Source of the DNA: Novosphingobium terrae
Lineage (GTDB): Bacteria; Pseudomonadota; Alphaproteobacteria; Sphingomonadales; Sphingomonadaceae
Length of the DNA: 64,000 nt
Assembly: GCF_017163935.1 (NCBI RefSeq)
Contig: NZ_JABVZR010000002.1
Span: 1,612,001 to 1,676,000, forward strand
Reading direction: 5' to 3'
Numbering within the stretch: position 1 is the stretch's first letter; every line of letters begins with the position of its first letter. The notes under the pieces are model-generated. The model searched no databases, was not told where the DNA came from, and saw only the letters and a program-made list of their open reading frames with translations. Positions 22,877 to 32,500 of this stretch are shown piece by piece. Made by a program: the position numbers and the translations under genes.

Positions 22877-25068
22877 CAGAGGGCCTCCTGCATGGCGTTG
22901 AGGCCAGTCTGGCGGCGATGGAGGTCGGCATAGCGGCCTCCGGCGCGCAGCAGCTCCTCATGCGAGCCGTGCTCGACAATGCGCCCTTTCTCAAGCGCGA
23001 TAATGTGGTCGCATTGCCGGACAGCTGAGAGGCGATGAGCAATGATAACCACGGTGCGTCCCTGAGTGATGGCTTTGAGGTTGTTCTGGATGATCTCCTC
23101 GCTCTCGGCATCGAGCGCACTGGTCGCCTCATCGAGAATGAGGATGCGCGGGCCGGTTACCAGAGCGCGGGCAATGGCGAGACGCTGGCGCTGACCGCCG
23201 GAGAGATTGGTGCCGCGTTCCTCGACCGGCGTGTCATACCCCGCCGGGAGGCGGACAATGAAATCGTGAGCCCCTGCAAGCTTGGCGGCATGCATCACGG
23301 CATCAAGCGGGAGGGCCGGATTGGCCAGAGCAATGTTCTCGCGGATCGATCGATTAAAAAGCAGGTTCTCCTGCAGCACCACGCCAATCTGGCGGCGCAG
23401 CCAGGCAGGATCGATCTGGGCGATATCGGTGCCATCGATGGTGACCCGGCCGCCATGCGGCACATAGAGGCGTTGCAGTAGCTTTGTCAGGGTCGATTTG
23501 CCTGAACCCGACGAGCCGACGATGCCGAGTGACGTGCCGGCCTGGATCGTCAGGTTGATGCCATCCAGGGTCCAGGGGCCATCGAGGCCGTAACGGAAGC
23601 GGACGTCTTCAAAGCCGACCGTGCCGCGGATGGCGGGGAGGGCCGTGCGGCTGCCTGCGCCGGGCTCGGTGGGCTGGTTGAGCACGTCACCCAGGCGGGC
23701 GATGGCGATGCGGACCTGCTGGAAATCCTGCCAGAGCTGAGCCATGCGGATCACCGGTCCCGAGACGCGCTGGGCAAACATGTTGAAGGCGACCAGTCCG
23801 CCGACAGTCAGCTTGTGCTCGATCACCGCCTGAGCCCCGAAATAGAGGATGGCGGCAAGGTTGAGCTTGGAGATCAGCTGGATGAGCTGGCTTCCGGTGT
23901 TGCCCAGATTGATGACCTGCTGGCTGGCCTGGGAATAGCCGGCCAACTGCCGCTCCCAGCGCTCCTGCCATTGCGGCTCGACAGCGCTGGCCTTGACGGT
24001 GTTGATCCCCGAGATGCTCTCGACCAGCAGGGCGTTGTTGGCTGCGCCGCGCTCGAATTTCTCCTCAATGCGCGCCTGCAGGGGCTTGGTCACGAAGACG
24101 GCGACGGCGATATAGGCCGGGATCGTCAGCACCGAGATGATGAAGAGCTTGACGGAGTAAATCCACATCACGGCAAGGAAAACCACGGTGAAGACCGGAT
24201 CGACCAGCACGGTCAGCGAGGCATTGGTGAGGAACTCGCGGATGGTTTCAAGCTGTCGCACCCGCATGGCGATATCGCCGACGCGGCGGTTCTCGAAATA
24301 GCCAATGGGCAGGCCCATCAGATGGCGGAACAGTTTGGCGCCCAGCTCTACGTCGATCTTCTGGCTGGTTTCGGAATAGAGACGCGTGCGCAGCCATCCG
24401 AAAATCGTCTCCCAGATAGAGACAGCGACAAAGCCGATCCCCAGCACGGTCAGCGTGTCGAGCGTCTCATGCACCAGCACCTTATCGACCACATTCTGGA
24501 AGAACAGGGGAGAGGCCAGGCCAAGGAGGTTGATGGCCAGGGTGATGAGCAGCACCTCGCCGATCAGCTTGCGGTACTTGACCACCTGCGGAATGAACCA
24601 GGTGAAATCGAACTTGCCCGCTTGGCCCAGCATGCTCTCGCGCGTGGTGATGAGGACAAGTTCGCCATCCCAGATGGCCTCAAGCTCGCTCCGGCTGACC
24701 TTGCGGACCGGAAGGCCCTGCGTCCCTTCCTCGGGTGTGGTGAGCTGGATCAGCGCTTCATCGTCCTGAACGCGACCGATCAGGAACCAGCCTTGAGGCC
24801 CGTTGGCGAGTGCTGGAAGCGGTGTCCGTGCCAGCTTCTCATAGGTGCTGCGCAAGGCCTTGGCCTTCACATCCTTCTGGCCCTTGGCAAGGCGCAGCAG
24901 GTCCTGGCTGGTGACGGCGAGATGATGGCCGAGCCCATGGCGCAACTGGCTTGGATCGACAGGCATGCGGTGCATGGCAAGAAGCGCGGCAAAGGCGATC
25001 AGCCCGCTCTCATCGCTGGCATGCCCGATCGTCTGTTCAGGCGCCTCGGTGGTCTGGGTGTCGCTCAT
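22876..25068 (-). CDS. Type I secretion ABC exporter (C39-like domain, HlyB type)
   Basis: This 730-residue permease-ATPase has an N-terminal C39 peptidase-like domain (residues ~15-150) without the catalytic Cys, the non-cleaving form typical of RTX exporters. A six-helix membrane domain follows. The ATPase domain has Walker A GIVGSSGSGKST, signature LSGGQRQRLAIARAL, Walker B ILILDEATSALD and the switch His in VIIAHRLS. It should export substrates with C-terminal secretion signals. The two large proteins in this island are natural candidates. Its ATG overlaps the TolC-family stop by 4 nt (ATGA). Confidence 0.94.
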   Translation of the reverse strand: MSDTQTTEAPEQTIGHASDESGLIAFAALLAMHRMPVDPSQLRHGLGHHLAVTSQDLLRLAKGQKDVKAKALRSTYEKLARTPLPALANGPQGWFLIGRVQDDEALIQLTTPEEGTQGLPVRKVSRSELEAIWDGELVLITTRESMLGQAGKFDFTWFIPQVVKYRKLIGEVLLITLAINLLGLASPLFFQNVVDKVLVHETLDTLTVLGIGFVAVSIWETIFGWLRTRLYSETSQKIDVELGAKLFRHLMGLPIGYFENRRVGDIAMRVRQLETIREFLTNASLTVLVDPVFTVVFLAVMWIYSVKLFIISVLTIPAYIAVAVFVTKPLQARIEEKFERGAANNALLVESISGINTVKASAVEPQWQERWERQLAGYSQASQQVINLGNTGSQLIQLISKLNLAAILYFGAQAVIEHKLTVGGLVAFNMFAQRVSGPVIRMAQLWQDFQQVRIAIARLGDVLNQPTEPGAGSRTALPAIRGTVGFEDVRFRYGLDGPWTLDGINLTIQAGTSLGIVGSSGSGKSTLTKLLQRLYVPHGGRVTIDGTDIAQIDPAWLRRQIGVVLQENLLFNRSIRENIALANPALPLDAVMHAAKLAGAHDFIVRLPAGYDTPVEERGTNLSGGQRQRLAIARALVTGPRILILDEATSALDAESEEIIQNNLKAITQGRTVVIIAHRLSAVRQCDHIIALEKGRIVEHGSHEELLRAGGRYADLHRRQTGLNAMQEAL

Positions 25069-26852
25069 GGATGCTTCAGGCTCCGATCAGGAAGCGGGCT
25101 GCCGGTGGTGCCTGGCAAGGGAATGGCGGGTGGCGTCGTGGCCCATGGCGCCGGGTTGTCCGGGCTCGAAGCCGTGGTTCCGGTCTTGCCGGGGGCAATA
25201 GCGGGCGTACCCGCGCCAAGTGGGGGCTGAACCAGACCGGGTTGCGTCGCGTGGGCGCGGTCGATCGTGTCGACGCCGCGCACCAATTCATCCCAGGGCA
25301 GGGCCGCCCGGCGCTGGGCGTGACGGAAGTTGGAGTCCGGATTGTAAAGACCGCTTCCCGTCAAAAGGGTACGAGCTTCAAGCAGGCCGATCCGGCGCAG
25401 CAGGGTCGCTTCGGCGACATAGAGGTCGTGCTGGGCGGTGACGAGGCCGATCTCGGCATCGCGCAGCGTGCCGTGGGCGTAGAGCACGTCGAAGGTCGAG
25501 CGCAGCCCGGCGCGATACTCCTCGAAGGTGCCCTCATCATAGATCTTGGCGGCATCGACCTCCTTGCTGCCCACAGCGATGTTGCGCTGAGCAGTGGCAA
25601 GGCCATTCCAAGCGTTGAGGATCGTGCCGACCATCTGGCGGCGTGCCGTCTCAATGCCTATGCGATCTGCGGCATTGCGATCCTCTGCCTGAGCTACAAG
25701 GGAGCCGACCCGTCCGCCGTTGGTCAGAGGAATGTTCAGCACCAGACGGCCCTCATAGCTCTGGTCCTGATTGTGAAGGTAATAGGGGATAGCCTGCCCG
25801 GTCAGCGTGGCATTGCCTGTCAGGGTAACCGTGGGATGACCTTCGGCGCGTGCCGCGGCGATCTTGGCGCGGGATTCCTTCTCCGTGGAAATGGCCTGAG
25901 CCAGATCAGGGCTCAGATCCTGCGCTGTATCGAGCGCTGCATCCACGTTCTCAGGAACATGGGGGAGCGCCGGGGATGGGGCGAGGTTACCTGGATCATG
26001 GCCCACCAGCATGGCATAGGTGGCGCGATCCTGCTGCCATTGTTGAACCGTCGAGTTGTATTGGGTGACGGCGAGCTGAAGCTGGGTCTCTGCAAGGCCG
26101 ATATCGGTGCGGGTGAGTTCGCCGGCCTCGCGGCGGGCCTTCACCTCATCAAGTGTGCCCTGGAGCTGTTTGAGATTGGCGGCGCGCAAGCGCAGTGACT
26201 GGGCGTCGCGCCGGATATCGGCATAGGAGGTGATGACCTGCAACAGGAGGTCGCCCTCAGCTCCACGCAGTTGCTGGCGTCCAGCACTGACCTCGGCCAA
26301 GGCCGCCTCACGGTCGGCGGTTGCCTTGCCGCCGGTGTACAGCGGCTGATTGGCCGTTCCCGTGACGGTCATCGTCTTGTTGACCACCAGCGGATCATTG
26401 GAGAAGCGCTGAGCCAGTGTCAGGCGCCCGTCGATGGTTCGGGTGTAGTCGCCTGAAACTTGAAGGCTGGAGGTAGGGCGGAGCTCGGAGAGAGCCTGGG
26501 CGTAGTCCTCATCGCTGGCCCTCAGAGCGTAACGCTGGGCCTGCAGGCTGGGTGCCGTGTGATAGGCCGCATCGAGCGCCTCAGCGAGGGTTTCATCGGC
26601 TTCAGGTTCAGGTTCGACGTCGAAGCCGGGCAGGGGAAGGTTCTCCACGGCGCGGCTTGCTGCCCGGCAGCCTTGAGAAACGTGACCGGCACATTTCGTT
26701 ACGACCGGATTTTGGCGTTCTCCGGGAGCAGCAGCTGATGGATGCGAGGCTGGCGCCCCGGCATCGGCAGCGGTGACGCTGCCAGCAAGTGCCGGGCAGG
26801 CCAGGGCAACCGCAAGCGCTGCGGTGAGGGGAGCGTAGCGCAAGGAGATCAC
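25065..26852 (-). CDS. TolC-family outer-membrane efflux protein of type I secretion
   Basis: This 595-residue protein has a signal peptide (cleavage after ALAGSVTA) and two structurally repeated halves of the OEP/TolC family (for example LRASDEDYAQALSELRPTSS and GIETARRQMVGTILNAW). Its C-terminal ~90 residues are a Pro/Gly/Thr-rich tail (PPLGAGTPAIAPGKTGTTAS) longer than in typical TolC. It overlaps both neighbours by 4 nt (ATGA junctions), which places it in one coupled operon with the unknown secreted protein, the ABC exporter and HlyD. Confidence 0.92.
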   Translation of the reverse strand: MISLRYAPLTAALAVALACPALAGSVTAADAGAPASHPSAAAPGERQNPVVTKCAGHVSQGCRAASRAVENLPLPGFDVEPEPEADETLAEALDAAYHTAPSLQAQRYALRASDEDYAQALSELRPTSSLQVSGDYTRTIDGRLTLAQRFSNDPLVVNKTMTVTGTANQPLYTGGKATADREAALAEVSAGRQQLRGAEGDLLLQVITSYADIRRDAQSLRLRAANLKQLQGTLDEVKARREAGELTRTDIGLAETQLQLAVTQYNSTVQQWQQDRATYAMLVGHDPGNLAPSPALPHVPENVDAALDTAQDLSPDLAQAISTEKESRAKIAAARAEGHPTVTLTGNATLTGQAIPYYLHNQDQSYEGRLVLNIPLTNGGRVGSLVAQAEDRNAADRIGIETARRQMVGTILNAWNGLATAQRNIAVGSKEVDAAKIYDEGTFEEYRAGLRSTFDVLYAHGTLRDAEIGLVTAQHDLYVAEATLLRRIGLLEARTLLTGSGLYNPDSNFRHAQRRAALPWDELVRGVDTIDRAHATQPGLVQPPLGAGTPAIAPGKTGTTASSPDNPAPWATTPPAIPLPGTTGSPLPDRSLKHP

Positions 26853-27415
26853 TCGACGAAGCTGTGTTCTGGGGTGCAGCCATGCTCCAGGGCAAGGTCA
26901 TGCAGCTTTGCCAACCCGTCCAATCGGCGCGTGCGCGGGGCCTTGTCCGGGCGGGGCTGGATGGTAACGACCTTGGCCGTCTCCAGGGCTTCGTAAGGAA
27001 TCCAGACGATACCCATGGCGGCATGGTCCACCGGTCCTCGGTCAACGGAGGTGCTGTGAGCGATCAGCTCGGGCAGATCATCCCGGCTTCTACGCGGAGA
27101 TGCGCCATCAACCCGATAGGCAGCGTTAGAGACGTTCCAGCCCTTGGGGAAACGAAAGCCAATCGCTCCCATCTGATAAAAAGCATTGCCACCTTTCTCG
27201 ACTAGGCGACAGGCAATGCCACCGGAAAACTCATTAGCTGAGGTTTCCAGACGCCACCGATCTTGTCGGATTTTCTGATGGGAGACCAGGTGGTGGCGGG
27301 AATGAAGCAGGCTAGCCTCGGCAGGCATAACGCCTAGCACGAAACTCGATGCCCCTGTGGTTGCGAAGAGCCCAACATACAACAGGCTGTGTGGAATTCC
27401 ACGAAGAGCAATCAT
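26849..27415 (-). CDS. Hypothetical exported protein, first gene of the T1SS operon
   Basis: I do not recognise this 188-residue protein. The N-terminus is a signal peptide (SLLYVGLFATTGASSFVLGV, then MPAEAS). The mature part is globular with one central Cys (GGIACRLVEKGG) and a Lys/Arg-rich C-terminal region. It is coupled by ATGA to the TolC-family gene and is conserved in position as the lead gene of the operon. It may be a periplasmic helper of the exporter or related to transglutaminase-like cysteine proteases (LapG-type), but the catalytic triad of that family is not visible. Confidence 0.6.
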   Translation of the reverse strand: MIALRGIPHSLLYVGLFATTGASSFVLGVMPAEASLLHSRHHLVSHQKIRQDRWRLETSANEFSGGIACRLVEKGGNAFYQMGAIGFRFPKGWNVSNAAYRVDGASPRRSRDDLPELIAHSTSVDRGPVDHAAMGIVWIPYEALETAKVVTIQPRPDKAPRTRRLDGLAKLHDLALEHGCTPEHSFVE

Positions 27416-27893
27416 GATCTTATTTCAGACCTCAAAAAATGGCCGGCCGAAAGAGTGATATTTCCCCTGACCACAAATGGCAGGATTGATGCCGACCTCA
27501 GAGTTCGGGAAAGCGTGTTTCGAAATCGCAGGGTGACATGCCGAAATCTTATCAGGGCGTGCATGGCATCGCGGTTGACGCTTCAACCGCCAGCATAACT
27601 GCCGAATACCAAGAGCCATCCACCGTTTGAAAACTCTCATAAGCAGCGGCCTGCTACGACCCGGCCAAAGTAGCCCTAGCCGTGACCCTATGGAAAAGCC
27701 CCAAGATCGCATGGAAAAGCGAGATTGCTCTGTACGCCACGATTGCCCCCTTTATCGCGCTCCCGCAGCGCTAAGTCGATGCTGACCTTATCTAATTGTA
27801 AAAACCCGACAGGCGAAAGGAATATATTTTTCAGAGGGCTATTGTGGGTATATATGACTTCTTTATGTTGCCCTTAGGCATTGGGGGGCAGTG
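27416..27893. other. Intergenic region between divergent secretion-island units
   Basis: I find no convincing gene. This region must hold the promoter of the - strand T1SS operon and that of the + strand glycosyltransferase. It contains a short direct repeat TATGGAAAAGC / CATGGAAAAGC (near 27690-27720) and an AT-rich tract (27800-27860) before the glycosyltransferase ribosome site. Confidence 0.5.
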
Positions 27894-29042
27894 ATGTCGA
27901 AGGCGCATAGGTTTGTCTGGCGAGGGAGGATTTTTCCATCCGCGCTCGACATTCTTTTGTCGGACGCCGCACAGGTCACGTCGCCAAAAACCTTGCTCAT
28001 CGGCTGGGAGCTTGGCGGAGGGAACGGGCACATCGAGCGGATGATTCCGGTGGTATCGGCGTACCTCGAGCTAGGATGGCGCGTTGTTATTGCGTCGCGA
28101 GATGTGGAGCGTTGCAACCACCGGTTTGCCCATTTGCGAGCTTGCTATCGCGTAGACCGCCTTGCCATAATTGCATGTCCCAGTTTTCGGAAGAAGCCAT
28201 TCCCGAGTGCGCCGCTTGTTTCATTGGCACAAATCTTTTCATATATGGGCTACTCGGATCGAAACATGGTCGAGCCCCTCGTGAGGCAATGGGAAAAAAT
28301 TCTAAGACAGATCCGGCCGGATCGAGTTCTGTCAGACTATGCTCCCGCGCTTAACTTGGCTGCGAGAGGACGACTTCCTCTCCTGGTCATCGGTAACGGA
28401 TGGACCTTGCCGCCAAGCCGCGACGTCGTGCCTGCTATAAATCCGCTCCATTCCATCGCCGAATTTCGGTATCATGAAGAGCAGATCGTGGATGCATGCG
28501 TGGGGGCAGTCGGAAGCGGGAGAGCTCCGAGAAGATTCTGCGACCTGCTGAGAGGCGACATCAACGCTATCTGCGTTATCCCCGAACTCGATCCCTATAG
28601 GAAGGATCGAGAGGAGCCCTATGTTTGGTCACCCGAAATGCCGACGCCTGCGCCACGCCCGATTACGGAAAGAGATCGTGGTATAGTCTACTTGCCGCCT
28701 AATCATCCTCATCGGGATGCAGTAGTTCGGGCTTGCTCCCAGAGTAATCTTCCATTCCGCGGATACTTTGGTGGATTGGGGGCTGGGCAGCATGGGAACC
28801 TGAAGATTGAATCATCTATGTTAAATTTCGTCGAAGAAATTCCGAAGTGCAAAGTAGTGATTCATCACGGAGGGCTGAGCACAGCCATGTGGTCAATGGT
28901 CAATGCGATTAATCAATGGATAATTCCAGCTGATTTGGAAAAAAAGATCACGAAACTTCTGGTCGATCAAGACATCAAAAATTCCGGGGCCCAAGTCAGC
29001 GGAAAATCTGAAAAGAACGAGTGCTGTGAAAATGTTGTATAA
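27894..29042 (+). CDS. GT1/GT28-type glycosyltransferase
   Basis: This 382-residue protein resembles UDP-glycosyltransferases of the MGT/UGT type: an N-terminal acceptor domain beginning TLLIGWELGGGNGHIERMIP and a C-terminal donor-binding domain with VIHHGGLSTAMWSMVNAINQW, the usual HHGG signature. The end is shorter than usual after the donor motif (normally another ~40 residues), and the last 20 residues are polar and unlike the family, so the enzyme may be truncated. The start is ATG 27894 behind GGGGGG. It is followed, with overlap, by a membrane protein and then the 1887-residue RTX protein, so it may glycosylate that protein or a cell-surface glycan. Confidence 0.75.
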   Translation: MSKAHRFVWRGRIFPSALDILLSDAAQVTSPKTLLIGWELGGGNGHIERMIPVVSAYLELGWRVVIASRDVERCNHRFAHLRACYRVDRLAIIACPSFRKKPFPSAPLVSLAQIFSYMGYSDRNMVEPLVRQWEKILRQIRPDRVLSDYAPALNLAARGRLPLLVIGNGWTLPPSRDVVPAINPLHSIAEFRYHEEQIVDACVGAVGSGRAPRRFCDLLRGDINAICVIPELDPYRKDREEPYVWSPEMPTPAPRPITERDRGIVYLPPNHPHRDAVVRACSQSNLPFRGYFGGLGAGQHGNLKIESSMLNFVEEIPKCKVVIHHGGLSTAMWSMVNAINQWIIPADLEKKITKLLVDQDIKNSGAQVSGKSEKNECCENVV

Positions 29043-29511
29043 AATCATTCGTGGCAAGGTGGCGGAATTATCAATAAATAAAGAAGCATGGGGAAAAATG
29101 CTGTATGTCGTCGCCCGATTTCAAATCGGGGGAGTGGAATGTCAGTATATATATCTTCCGGAAGCGGCACTGAAAGACGGGAAACCATTCATTGAGAATG
29201 GTGATGTAGTTTCCGTTTGTATGCGACCGGCATTGATCAACTCAAGCCTTGTCTATTATGGTTTCAATGAAACGAAAAGCGTAAAACTCGATAATGATTG
29301 GTTGTCGCGATCGATATTGGCCATAGTTTCGGTCACCATGCTTGCTCCGATGATATTCTTCTATCTCCATCAAGCGGGGCTGACCGGAAATTATAACAAC
29401 CCAATACTGAAAATCTTAATATTTGCGGTTGGGGCATTATCGACTGTCTCCGTCGCTACATTGTTTGATCGCTTAATCGCAATGTATCTCATCTTGAAAA
29501 ACCGAACCTAA
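29032..29511 (+). CDS. Small two-helix membrane protein before the RTX gene
   Basis: This ~159-residue protein is not recognised. The N-terminal ~90 residues are beta-rich and soluble. The C-terminal part has two hydrophobic segments (SILAIVSVTMLAPMIFFYL and ILKILIFAVGALSTVSVATL). It overlaps the glycosyltransferase by 11 nt and ends 27 bp before the RTX gene, so all three are one unit. Two transmembrane helices with a soluble beta domain suggest a membrane-bound partner of the modification or export of the RTX protein. A GTG start at 29026 is also possible. Confidence 0.6.
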   Translation: MLYKIIRGKVAELSINKEAWGKMLYVVARFQIGGVECQYIYLPEAALKDGKPFIENGDVVSVCMRPALINSSLVYYGFNETKSVKLDNDWLSRSILAIVSVTMLAPMIFFYLHQAGLTGNYNNPILKILIFAVGALSTVSVATLFDRLIAMYLILKNRT

Positions 29512-29538
29512 CCATTCCAGCCAAAATAGGGTGAAGTC

Positions 29539-32500
29539 ATGCCGGGTTTGAACATTAATATCTCTGGGGCACTGACCGACTTTGCGGGCTTGTTGACAAC
29601 CATGCGGGATGCAGGCGTCGAATACGCTGAAACGGGTGCTCTTTCTTACTACACCGAAGTGGCATTGAGCACTGCAATAGGTGCGGCTGTAGCGGATTTC
29701 CTGCCTATCGCCAAAGATATCAATGCCGAGTTCCCTGGCCTAGGACTGCTTGGTGCAACCGCCTCACTTCAGAGCGACATGAATGCTTATTCCTCATCTA
29801 CTGGTGGTAATAGTACAGAAAACCTCGGTCATCTTCTTCAGATTGTGGGAGATTGGGTTCAATTAATCGGTAACGTTCTTAGCATTGTAGCTCAGCCAGA
29901 ATTTGGGGTCCCAACTGCACTTGGTGGCTCAATCATGCATGAGATCGGCACAATCCTGTTGAACTCGCAAAAGAAACCGCAGGCACCTACAAAACCGACA
30001 CAAAGCGATCCTCTGGTTCTTGACCTTATTGGAGCCGGGATAAAGCTGACAGATCTATCTGGTTCCCCTGCCTATTTTGATTACACCGGAACTGGCGTCC
30101 GGACCGAGACTGGCTGGGTTGCGCCCGGAGAGGGGCTGCTCGTGATGAATCCCGTCGACGGGCAGACTGTAACCTCACAAAGCTTACTTGGCGCGCTTTC
30201 GGGCAATGGCTTCTCTGACCTTGCCGCTCTTGATTCTAATAGCGATGGGTTTATCAACTCGGATGATACTTCATATTCCCAGCTGAGAGTTTGGGTTAAT
30301 ACCTCCGGAACCGGACAATCGTCGGCCGGGGAACTATTTACTTTAGCTCAGTTGGGTATAACATCAATCGGCGTGAACTCATTTACATCAGGGCAGTTGG
30401 TGGATGGAAATACCGTCGTGGCAACTGCTACTTTCACACGAGAATTGAATGGAATTTCCTCAACCAATACAATTGCTGAGGTGAATTTTCAAACTACTAC
30501 TCAGATACCGTCTGGCGCCGGTGCGGGCGTCACGGTAAGCGAAGATGCGCAAAAGCTGCCAGATCTGGTTGGTTTTGGGTTTATGCCGGATCTGCGAAAC
30601 GCAATGTCGGAAGACGCGACATTGGAGCAGATGGTTTACAATCTGGTGATGAACTCGGCAAATGTGACGAGTTCGCAATTCAGTGCGGCGTTCCAGGATA
30701 TTTTGTACGAATGGGCAGGCGCAGAGAGCGTAAGCTCCACCGCTTACGGGTCTTTCATCGATGGTCAGCATATGGCTGTCATATATGCATATTTCGGAAT
30801 CGACCCGAATACAGATCCCCAGTATATGGGTTGGGAACCGAACTGGCATAATGGGCCGTCTGTTTGGGAACCCACGTATCAAAAAATTCTGCAATTTTAC
30901 GAGTTGGCATTTACCACGCAGATTTATCAATCTTTAGTCGATAACGGTGTCGATGCATCTACGGCAATTAGCAACCCATATGCACTGTTTTCCCTCGTTG
31001 GTTATGATTCTAACTCGAATGAATTGACCAGCTCGACTGACGCTCTGGCTTCAACTATTGCGGGGATGATTGCCAACATCGGTCTGGATTCAATTGCTTC
31101 TACAGCAACGTGGCAACAGATCCTTACAATAGTGAATGCACCATTTATCTGGGGATCGGGCACGGCTCCCGACGGATACCAGAAAGATGGCAGTGGCAAA
31201 TCGGTGGTCCAGACGATTATTGGGGATCTATTGACGCAAAATGCGTTCAATCTTACCCAACTGCAGACCGTAGCCAGCCTATTTTCTGAATCAAGCGGTT
31301 TTATCGTCAATGGCGAAAGTGCTGGAGCCTTGGCTGTTCAGGAAACCTATGACAGTATCATTTCTCTGGCCGCGGGCGACAATATAGTCGCAGAGAACGG
31401 CGGAAATATTTTGATTGCTGGCGCAAATGTCGCATCGGTGAACTTTGTACAACCGGCTTCCTATTTTTACGGAATGCTCGACGCTCCTGTTGGTGCTACC
31501 GCAGGGTATGATGGTGTCGTCATTGAGAGGGACAGTTCTGTCTCGATCCAAGGATATTCTCACTTAAACAGTAGTGTCGACAGCGATGGAGTTGCGCCAT
31601 TCACTGATACTTTGGTTATCAATTTCAGTGATGGAACTTCCCTCGCCTTACAAAGCTTTTTTGACCCGACAGACGGGACAACAGCGGGGTATCTTGTTTT
31701 TAATGGAAACGAAATTAATATCCTTGATATTGATGACAGTCTGTTCGCGTCCGAGATGGGAACCCTCGGCTTTACGCAACCATGGGGCGGGCGTGTAACT
31801 GCTAATAGCGAAAACCAAGTTTTGTACGGGTCCGAGACTCAGACGCTTGCGGGCAAGGAGTGGCTCGCATCGGGGCTTCCCAGTTGGTATACTGAAGGAT
31901 ACGGCTCGGGTGCGACCTTTGTTGCAGGTCCAGACGATGTAACAATGGTCGCGGGTGCCGGAAGCAATACTTATGACGTCAATTTGGGAGACGGAAATGT
32001 TAACGTAATCGGCGAAAGTTACGAGTCGTCTTCCGGGGTCCTGGTTCTTGGCAATGGTATCGATTCATCGATGCTCTCCATCACCCGGGTGGCGTCGCTT
32101 GGTGGAACTTTCAACGGTATGGCACATACCGGTGGTAACTCCGCACTTCCGTTCGGTTCAGTGGCAGACGAGGCCAACGATAAGCTGTCCTTTAACCTTC
32201 CCGATCTACTCATTTCTATTGCAGGGACTGACCAAACAATTCGGCTGAGCAACGAAGACCAAAGCCTATATGCGTTAACCGCATCAAATGGGGTAGGTGT
32301 GGGCCAGATTCGGTTTTCCGATGGTACCGTCTGGAGTCTTGACGATATACTCTCACGGGTTGATACATCAGTGGTTTCGGCGGCAGCGACGTCTCTGTAC
32401 CCAAATGTGCTCCTATCTCAAGGATCATACGGTGATGATGTGCTGCAGGCTAGGCCGGGTTCTGTCGTATTGGCAGGTGGTTACGGCAACGATACCTATG

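Noticed and set aside
21779..22933. 384-codon + strand frame opposite HlyD
   Set aside because: Shadow of the HlyD gene; no ribosome site, no motifs.
23815..25230. 471-codon + strand frame opposite the ABC exporter
   Set aside because: Antisense to a protein with all Walker and signature motifs; the translation is Gly/Leu/Asp-rich shadow sequence.
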